In this document: piece by piece, positions 40,063-49,937 of the stretch | How the letters are laid out: every line of letters starts with the position of its first letter | Numbering within the stretch: position 1 is the first letter of the stretch | Source: Obelidium mucronatum | Lineage: Eukaryota; Chytridiomycota; Chytridiomycetes; Chytridiales; Chytriomycetaceae | Length of the DNA stretch: 49,937 nt | Direction of reading: 5' to 3' | Assembly (NCBI GenBank): GCA_025765595.1 | Contig: JAIVFH010000210.1 | Span: forward strand, 1-49,937 | Made by a program: the position numbers and the translations under genes | The notes under the pieces: model-generated | Databases searched by the model: none | Told to the model about the DNA's origin: nothing | The model's input: the letters and a program-made list of their open reading frames with translations, nothing else

Positions 40063-41574
40063 ATGGATTTAGCGGCAAAGATGCCCAAAATACGCGACGA
40101 AGACAACGAAGGCGTCTTTGGTTCGGTTTACTCTGTCTCGGGGCCAGGTAAAAAAACAGCAGCCATTGAAAGACCTTTGACGAACCACCACCACATAAAC
40201 TGCTATCTCTATATTTTAAGTCGTTATTGCTGAAAATATGATTGGAGCTGCCATGTTTGAGTTGGTGGGTAGAGTAGCTCATCATGAGTGGAAGGAGGGG
40301 GACGGGAAACTAAACAGAAAAACACGCGCAACTTTCGATGGGTTTTTAATATTTCTAGGTCCGCGTTGGTCACTACGAACTGGTCGGAGAAGTCATCAAG
40401 ATTGATCGTGATAAGGCCACCATTCAAGTGTACGAAGAGACATGTGAGGCGTTTAGTCATTAGAACTCGTTCATCCTCCTTGATTTAAATCGTGGCTGTC
40501 TTTTTTTATTTCAGCTGGTTTAACGGTTGGAGACCCTGTACTCAGAACTGGAAAGCCATTGTCTGTGGAACTCGGTCCAGGTAAATAGTTATCGCGAGTC
40601 TTATGGATTTTGCCTGTCATCCGCGTCTTAAATTACAACCAAATCAGGTCTCTGTGGAAACATTTTTGATGGAATCCAACGTCCTTTGAAGGTATAGACT
40701 TTTCTGGCTGGGATTCCATTCTGTTTTGGTTTTTTTTTTAAAACAGAAGGTATACAAAAAATAGGCCATTCAAGACATCTCTCAAAGTATTTATATTCCA
40801 CGAGGTATCAGTACTCCCGCTTTGGACAAGACTCTTGATTGGGAGTTTACTCCCATCAACTTTAAGGTTCTTGTTTATCAAATGTGTGGATTCTTTCAAC
40901 TCATTTCCGTTCTTAGGTCGGAGATCACGTTACCGGAGGAGACATTTACGGAGTTGTCCAAGAAAACTCCCTCATCACACATAGCATCATGGTTCCACCC
41001 AAAGCGCGTGGAACCGTCACATACATTGCTCCAAAGGGAACTTACAACCTTACTGTAAGTGTTGGGAGAAAAACGTGTTCCCCTTTTGGATAAAAATCTC
41101 ACAAACACACGTACACACACTACCAGCAAACTGTATTGGAAACAGAATTTGAAGGAGAAAAGACAAAACACACTATGCTTCAACTATGGCCTGTACGTAC
41201 CCCGCGTCCCATTGTTGAGAAGCTTCCAGCCGATTACCCTCTCTTGACGGGACAGCGTGTCTTGGATGCCCTCTTTCCGTGAGATATATATTTTAGTTCC
41301 CCTGAATTGTGTTGGCAAAGTTTGACTTTTTTTTTTCCATCAAGATGCGTTCAAGGAGGAACCACAGCCATCCCAGGAGCTTTCGGGTGTGGAAAGACTG
41401 TCATTTCGCAAGCTCTTTCCAAGTATTCCAACTCTGACTTGATTATTTACGTTGGATGTGGAGAACGTGGAAATGAAATGGCTGAAGTGTTGATGGATTT
41501 CCCAGAGGTAAAAAAAAATCATCCCCCTGCCGCTTTTCTTTTAGCGTTGCTATAAATCAAAACTCACATTCAAA

Positions 41575-41609
<35 letters not shown>

Positions 41610-42781
41610 CTATCTATTGAAATCAATGGACGCAAGGAATCCATCATGAAGCGCACGACTCTCGTAGCAAACACCTCCAACATGCCGGTCGCAGCCCGAG
41701 AAGCCTCCATTTACACGGGAATCACTCTTTCCGAGTATTTCAGAGATCAAGGAAAGAATGTGGCCATGATGGCGGATTCTACTTCGCGGTGGGCTGAAGC
41801 ACTGCGTGAAATTTCTGGGCGGTTGGCTGAAATGCCTGCTGGTGAGAAGGAGTTTTCATGAAGGGGGGAGGTTTTTTGGTACTGATTATCGTCTCTTTTT
41901 AAGACTCTGGATACCCTGCATACCTTGGTGCGCGTCTTGCTCTGTTCTACGAACGTGCTGGTAAAGCGGCTTGTATTGGTAACCCACAGCGTCACGGAAG
42001 TGTCAGTATTGTCGGCGCGTAAGTGTTACAATGCAGTGCAAGATGGCGTTATTTTTTTTGTATCTGATATTCCCAAAAAAAATATAAAAAAAAACAGCGT
42101 GTCCCCACCTGGTGGAGACTACAACGACCCCGTCACTCTAGCAACACTCAACATTGTCCAAGTATTCTGGGGGTTAGACAAGAAGCTTGCGCAAAGAAAA
42201 CACTTTCCCTCCGTCAACTGGTCGATTTCATATTCAAAGTACATGAAGGCTCTTGAACCGTACTATGAGAGTATGGATCCAGAGTTTATTGGGTTGAGAA
42301 CCAAGTGTAGAGAGATTTTGCAGCAGGAAGAGGATTTGGCTGAAATTGTGCAGCTTGTTGGAAAGGTGAGAACATTTGTCAATACCCATAACACTTTTTT
42401 TTTCGTTAACGCCGTAACCAAAAAACTTAGAGTGCTCTTGGAGAATCCGACAAAATCACATTAGACATTGCCAAAATCATCAAGGAAGATTTCCTCCAAC
42501 AAAACGGATACTCCAACTACGACCGCTACTGCCCATTCTTCAAAACTGTCGGGATGCTCAGAAACATGATGGGATTCTACGATCAAGCGACCCATTGTGT
42601 TGAATCGTCGTCTGGACAAATCACGTGGGCGAAAATCCGGGACCAGATGGGTGATATTTTGCATAAATTGAGTTCCATGAAGTTTGAGGATCCAGCGGAT
42701 GGAGCGGATGCGTTGAGGGAGAGATATGGGAAGTTGGGGAGGGAGATTGAGGAGAGGTTCCGTAATATTTCAGATGTTTGA
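40063..42781 (+). CDS. VMA1: V-type ATPase catalytic subunit A
   Basis: Thirteen exons (40063-40147, 40221-40264, 40359-40443, 40515-40580, 40648-40691, 40765-40866, 40917-41054, 41127-41278, 41345-41507, 41610-41841, 41904-42018, 42098-42365, 42431-42781) give 614 residues, the family's normal size. The Walker A motif GAFGCGKTV, the catalytic [31 protein letters not shown] and [12 protein letters not shown] are all intact. It hydrolyses ATP in the V1 sector to drive protons into vacuoles and endosomes. No intein is present at the yeast insertion site. Intron 9 carries a (CA)15 tract that forms its polypyrimidine region. Confidence 0.97.
41579..41608 (+). repeat. (CA)15 microsatellite
   Basis: Fifteen uninterrupted CA units immediately precede the AG acceptor of VMA1 intron 9 (exon 10 starts at 41610). 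Confidence 0.95.
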
Positions 42782-43155
42782 GAAGAGAGAGGGAGAGAGA
42801 GAAGAGAGAGAGGAAGTTTATTTTTTTTTAATAGTGAACTGAGCAATGTTTGATTCCCGTCCATATCTTTCCTTTGAATTGTTTTTTTTTTTTTTTTTTT
42901 ACAATTGATTTTGTTTTCGGCGACGAATAAATAAGCTTTTGAATAATTGTATCGATCTGTGGGTGTTGGTTTATCAAAAAGCCTCGCGATGCTTCGCCTC
43001 CAAGCTCTGTAAAGTATTTTCAAAAAAATAAAAAAATGAATTAAGTAACTTTAATAAGAAACAAAAAAAGAGCATGCAAGAGATTCGATTCGAAACAGGG
43101 GATAGATATAGAAAATAATAAGGAGGCAGGGAGGTGAAACAAAACAAAAAACAGA
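42782..43155. other. Convergent 3' flanks of VMA1 and EAF6
   Basis: A GA-rich tract, long A and T runs and AATAAA-like signals are present. No gene is seen in this stretch. Confidence 0.6.
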
Positions 43156-43568
43156 CTAATTCTCTTGCACCTTTTGATACGTGACTGAACTCTGAGAAAA
43201 GATTCGATCTCCCTCCGGAATCTTTATTTTCCGCTGTTTGGTATCATTCCGGCTGACAGCATGTACGTATCCATCGTATCCCTTGACAATGTTTCCAGTG
43301 GCAGGGTCATCCAGGTAGGACCCTTCGTAAGAATAGATATTTGATTCGATTGTTGCGAGTTGTCTGTCGAGCATCTTTTTTTTGGCGAGCAGGTCTTGTA
43401 GTTCCTTTTCAACTAATGCTAGTTTCTGAATGTTGAGGTTTTAAGTTGAGTGATGACTATCATCCATCATCATCCATACACGCACACACATACCTCACTT
43501 TTCCTTGAATCTAGAGTCGTTGCAGAGACAGCGGTTTCGGTTGGCGGCTGAGTTGAAGAGCTCATCAT
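43156..43568 (-). CDS. EAF6: NuA4 / HBO1 complex subunit EAF6
   Basis: Two exons (43568-43494, 43425-43156) give 114 residues. A predicted coiled coil (LVEKELQDLLAKKKMLDRQLATIE) is followed by the hallmark IYSYEGSYLDDPATGNIVKGYDGYV and RIFSQSSVTY, as in MEAF6/Eaf6. It is a small scaffold subunit of MYST histone acetyltransferase complexes. It is divergent from RPT1 with 81 bp between start codons; the second ATG codon at 43565 is an equally good start. Confidence 0.92.
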
Positions 43569-43649
43569 GCACACTAAATTTGCAAATAAAGTAAAATAAA
43601 AAAATAAATTAAAATAACTTAAATCTTCCTCTACCCAAAACTTTTAAAA

Positions 43650-45572
<1,923 letters not shown>

Positions 45573-45680
45573 CGAGCCATTTGGTGGATTCGTGTTTCAA
45601 AGCCAGTTTTTGTTCAATAATATTGCTCTTGCCCATTTGTTTGTGTTTGTTTATTTTGTAAAAACTCCATGTTCTTAACT

Positions 45681-46833
45681 TCACTTGGCGGTTGAGGATC
45701 CAGCTGGAGCCTTCGCGGCAGCCTCCGCGGCATTTTCAGCTTCAATGACGGTTACCACGGCTTCAACTTCTTCAGGAGTCAAGTTTCTGAGAATACTGTC
45801 AGGACCCATGACTGACACTTCAATATTCTTTGAGCCAGTTTGTACAATCTGTTTTCTGTGTGAGCACTTTGGAAAAACATAGTTGAGACCAAATACCTCC
45901 AAGAGAGAACGAATAGACAATTTGATGCTCTCGTCGTCAGTCATATTCTCTTTGTAGTTCTTTTCAAGGAACTCACGGACTGTTTTCGAGCTGCGACCAA
46001 TTGCGTTAGCCTGCCAAAAAAAATCGAAAGTTTAATTCTGAAACAATGGAATTAAGTTAAAAACCTTCCAAGCAGAGTAGATCCCTGATGGATCTGTTTG
46101 GTATAGCTTTGGGACCTTGTCGGAATCAAACCCAATAATCAACGTGGAAATTCCAAAAGGACGGACACCACCACTTTGAGTGTATTTCTGTTCCAAATGA
46201 TTTATATTTAATAGTGCGGAAGCATCCGGATCGTGGCACGCTTTTTAACCTGCTGAACACCAGCAATGTAACGAGTAATGTACTCAATTGAGACAGGGTC
46301 TTCCACAGTCAAGCGATGGGATTGACATTCGATACGTGCTTTGTTGATGAGAACTCTGGCATCCGCATTTAATCCTAGAATCGCGTATTCAGCTTGATGA
46401 TAGATTTTTGAGAGTTTCGCCTGGTATTACCAGCAAAAGCCATGCAGACATGGTCATCCAACAGAGCAATTTTACGCACAGTTCGTGGATCTTGAAGCTT
46501 CAAAGTGGTCTTCTTCTCAACCGCAAGGACTACAATGTTTTGTCCACGAACTCCAACCTACAACACCACAGCAGTTCAAAACCCCAAAAAACGACAGACT
46601 CAAAAAGCTTTGAAGATGGTTTTTACCGCGCAAGTTCCTTTACGCACAGCCTCAACAGCCTGATGGTGAGGGGGTCCAGCGTTAAATCCTAATCAACTCG
46701 ACTCTGGTCGTCCTTACATATTCGACTTGAAACAAGTGACCATCAGGAGAAAAGACTGTCAATGCACTATTTCCAGCATTAGTTTTGACTGAAAGTGGGG
46801 CAGCAAGTGTTGGCCTAACCGGTCGTAGCTCAT
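45681..46833 (-). CDS. PSMA7: 20S proteasome alpha-type 7 subunit (yeast Pre6, alpha4 position)
   Basis: Eight exons (46833-46820, 46766-46718, 46659-46627, 46557-46431, 46374-46250, 46187-46065, 46010-45897, 45848-45681) give 250 residues. It begins [21 protein letters not shown], the alpha-subunit signature of the alpha7/PSMA7 class. [51 protein letters not shown] and [17 protein letters not shown] follow. Alpha subunits form the gate ring of the 20S core. It is convergent with the proteasome ATPase RPT1, with only 108 bp between stop codons. Confidence 0.96.
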
Positions 46834-47126
46834 ATTTGTGTTTGGATTTTTTTCTCAGTGTGCGCGTTCCACTTGGATTCCTTCACCAGAAATGATATTT
46901 CCTTTCAACAAAGCAACAACGCTTTTGGAAATTAATAAACAAAGTTATTGAATTAAGAAGTGTTCAATATCTCTTAAGCTATCGATTTCTCAGCTGGGAA
47001 TATCCTTCATTATCCACGGAAGTAAACTCACGAATCACGAAAGCATGACTCGAATACTCTTGCCAGTTGTTGAGTGACTCTAATTACCCCTTGCTTTTGC
47101 CAGCAAGGCAATTTATCCAACCAAAA

Positions 47127-49937
47127 ATGGCTGAAACCGAGCTTCGTAAACGTCTTGTTCCCGACAAGGCGACAGCGACTGTAGATTCCAAGGAAAGATT
47201 GAAGGAAACAGTTGAAGCTGTTTCGGATGCTGATCCACAGGGGAAATCAAAGGTTGGGTGAAAAGTGTCAGTGCTAAATTGCTCACAACGATCCACCCGT
47301 TCAGCCAAAGAAATCTGTGAAATCAGTTGGCCAAAGTCCGCTTGTTTCATATGTCGGAATTGCTCTGACTCTCGTTGCCTTCTTCACTCGGCTCTACAAG
47401 CTGGGTTTCGCTGACTTTGTTGTCTGGTAATTTACACATGCTGTTCTAGAAACTCAGCGTGGCTCTAATCTTAAATAATTTATATCAGGGATGAGGCTCA
47501 CTTTGGGTGTGTATTCTGTTATTGCTCTGACGTTTTCCTGACCAAGTATTTTTCTTGAGACAGCAAGTTTGCGTCATTCTACATCAAACGTGAATTCTAC
47601 CATGATGTTCACCCTCCTCTTGGAAAAATGTTGCTTGGGCTTGCTGGACTCTTTGTCGGTTACGACGGCCAATATGCTTTCGAGTCTGGTGCCAAGTACC
47701 CACCGACTTTGAATTACACTGGAATGAGAGCTTTCTGCTCTTTAATTGGTGCCTTAATGGTTCCGCTCGGGTTCTATACTGGAATCCAGCTGAAGTTATC
47801 GTTGCTGGGGAGTGTATTTTTGGCTGTAATGGTCACCTTTGGTATGTTCGTTGCCTTTCCACTTGTCACTTGATGAATACTTAAACCACACGCTGGATAG
47901 ATGTTGCTCTGCTTTCGATCAGCAGATTTATTTTGCTTGATTCGCTATTACTTTTCTTCACTGCGTTGTCTGCATACTGTCTTGTTGTTTTCAGAAACTA
48001 CCAAAAGACGGAACCCTTATCGCCTCGGTGGCACATTTGGATGGCATATTTGGGAGTTTCTCTTGGCTGCTGTTTAAGGTCATTTTGACTTAAAGGCATG
48101 TGAAATTACTGAATGATGCTGATTGAAACAGTGTCAAATGGGTCGGCTTGTTCGTCATTGCATTGGTCGGAATTAATACTCTCGAGGAGTTATGGGATAT
48201 GCTCGGAGATATCAAGATGCCAGTGGTGTGTTTCATTGAGGCTGTTTTCGTGGCTGATATAAATTGCATTGTAGCGCAGATACCTGTACCACTGGGTAGT
48301 CCGAATCGCATTCTTGATTGTTTTGCCAATGTCTGTTTATGTGCTGTCATTCTGGGCGCATTTCGCGATTCTGAACAGATCTGGAGAAGGAGATGCTCAA
48401 ATGAGCTCCTTGTTTCAAGCCAACTTGGAGGGAAATAACTTCCACGAGAACCCTATTTGTGCGACATTGTTGATTCTCGTTTTGAAATGTGTATTCTTAC
48501 CCTGTTTTTTCAGCCGTCGCCTTTGGGTCCAAAATTTCCATCAAGAACAATGAGCGAGGTGGTGGCTTGCTTCATTCCCACATTCAAACATATCCACCAG
48601 GAGCGTCTGGATCTGAGCAGCAGCAAGTTACTTGCTATCACCACAAAGATAGCAACAACCATTGGATTGTGATGACTCCACCTACGGTTTCCATGCCACA
48701 AGGAGGAGAAATTAGATATTTACGCGAAGGAGATCAGTTCAGACTGAGTAATATCTCTTTGTTGCGGCGCTCTTTGTACTGCGTTTAATATTTGGAATTC
48801 CAGTGCATGAAGGAACGGGAAAGATCCTTCACAGTCATGCTCTTTCTGCTCCAATAACTAAATCTCAATGGGAAGTCAGTGGTTATGGTAATGCAACTTG
48901 GCTTGATACCAATGACATCTGGGAACTCGAAATTATCCATGTCAGTTGTAGTAGTTTGGAGTCTATCAGGTTTTAAACAATCATAAAACTATCAGGACGA
49001 ACGTCCAAAAATCGAAGGAGAACCTCGTGAAGTTAGATCTATGACAACTCGTTTTGCAATTCGTCACGTCCAGCTCAGATGTCTCCTCCATTCCGGGGAT
49101 GGTATCAACTATCCCGAGTGGGGATTCAAACAAGCTGAAGTATACTGTGACAAATCTGGAGACACCAGCGTCTCTGGGAATTTATGGAATGTGGAGCAAC
49201 ATTGGAATCCTTTATGTAAAGACGGATTGTTCTTTTTACCGTGTGTTTCGCGCTAAATGGCATTTTTCATAAACTAGTGCCACCTGGTGGATCTGCTGCT
49301 TACCCAAAAAACTTCTTGAGAGATTTTGTGGATCTGAACATTGGAATGTGGACTTCAAACAACGCGTTGACTCCTGATCCTACAAAGGAACCTGATGCTC
49401 TCACTTCAAAGCCACTTCAATGGCCCTTTATGGAAGTTGGATTGCGAATGTGTGGTTGGGGCGACGATGAAATCAAGTTCTTTTTACTGGGTAACCCTGT
49501 TGTCTGGATTGGTTCGGCTATTTCGCTGTTCGTCTTTGGATTTGTTTGCTTTATTTATCTCGTTCGGCATCAAAGACGCTGTGGGGATTGGAAGGATCCC
49601 ACTGATTTGGCTAACTTTATTTTCGCTGGCCAAGTTGGTGTTCTTGGATGGTTTCTCCATTACTTTCCTTTTTTTATCATGGGCCGCGTTATGTAGTAAG
49701 TGGCTCTTCTTTCTATTCTGCTGGCTGCTGGCTTCTTATTCGTCATATAGCCTCCACCACTACTTTCCCGCCCTGTATTTCGCTATCATTTTGTTTGCGT
49801 TCATTGCGGACCACGTTGCAAAGCGCTTGGGAAAGATTTTGCATGCTGTGGTTATGCTCGGACTTTCTGCAGCAGTAATTGGAGTTTTCGTCTTTTTTTC
49901 TGATTTTGTGTTTGGAATGGAAGGCCCAGCCACTCAA
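47127..49937 (+). CDS. PMT2: Dolichyl-phosphate-mannose protein mannosyltransferase, PMT2 type (3' partial)
   Basis: Twelve exons (47127-47252, 47305-47426, 47489-47506, 47564-47841, 47901-48078, 48132-48227, 48280-48458, 48514-48747, 48804-48940, 48996-49215, 49278-49695, 49751 to the window end) give 731 residues so far. [28 protein letters not shown] is split over exons 2-4 and carries the catalytic DE pair in the first luminal loop; the HFG and YIKREF spelling is typical of PMT2/POMT2. MIR domains follow ([31 protein letters not shown]). Then come NNALTPDP and the C-terminal transmembrane bundle with [12 protein letters not shown]. It adds mannose to Ser/Thr in the ER, usually as a PMT1-PMT2 dimer. 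Confidence 0.95.

Noticed and set aside
40063..42781. Possible VMA1 intein
   Set aside because: The Walker A region and the GNP region are uninterrupted and the spliced length is normal at 614 residues.

Overview
This window is nuclear DNA of a eukaryote, most likely an early-diverging (chytrid-like) fungus. The evidence is many short GT-AG introns (mostly 37-75 nt, often with CTAAC/CTAAT-like branch points), a fungal-type Bfa1/Byr4 gene beside genes often lost in yeasts (dynactin p25, NDUFS6-type complex I subunit), F-box/ankyrin and plant-type LRR proteins, and very tight gene spacing. The organism call is inference. All exon coordinates below were spliced by hand, and the reading phase was checked across every junction.

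Layout. 1-1920: a broken GTPase/DUF697 gene. 1933-7588: F-box/ankyrin protein, RNase III, lysophospholipid acyltransferase, dynactin p25 and F-box/LRR protein, all on +. 7627-10723 (-): UFD1 and a membrane-anchored P-loop ATPase. 11434-14474 (-): TAF12 with a very long Q-rich N-terminus. 14601-16143 (+): cytochrome c oxidase subunit 4 and the mRNA export factor NXT/p15. 16281-17041 (-): NDUFS6. 17089-18257 (+): a DHHC palmitoyltransferase. 18258-19109: decayed fragments. 19110-28162 (-): the giant ribosome-biogenesis gene UTP20. 28287-31730 (-): a small ORF with an internal TGA and two tandem F-box/ankyrin paralogues. 32336-33045 (-): TAF11. 33296-34546 (+): RRP15. 34706-35417 (-): secreted Cys-rich protein. 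35650-38115 (-): P-loop NTPase. 38230-39979 (-): Bfa1/Byr4-like. 40063-42781 (+): V-ATPase subunit A. 43156-43568 (-): EAF6. 43650-45572 (+): RPT1. 45681-46833 (-): proteasome alpha4/alpha7-type subunit. 47127 to the end (+): PMT2-type protein O-mannosyltransferase, cut by the window end.

Functional themes are housekeeping: ubiquitin-proteasome (UFD1, RPT1, alpha subunit), pre-rRNA processing (UTP20, RRP15, possibly RNase III), TFIID (TAF11, TAF12), respiration (COX4, NDUFS6), vacuolar acidification, and ER mannosylation. Several genes start back to back with 47-126 bp between ATGs, so they probably share bidirectional promoters.

The most unusual signals are two. (1) The 3' two thirds of UTP20 can be read as a full-length conserved protein only if the frame moves forward by exactly one base at eleven places. 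All are +1 and none lie in the first twelve exons. (2) An intron of RRP15 carries eight copies of a short GC-rich inverted repeat, CGCC-G(A/T)A-GGCG, spaced almost exactly 20 bp apart. The same unit with the same 20-bp spacing recurs in an intron of NXT.
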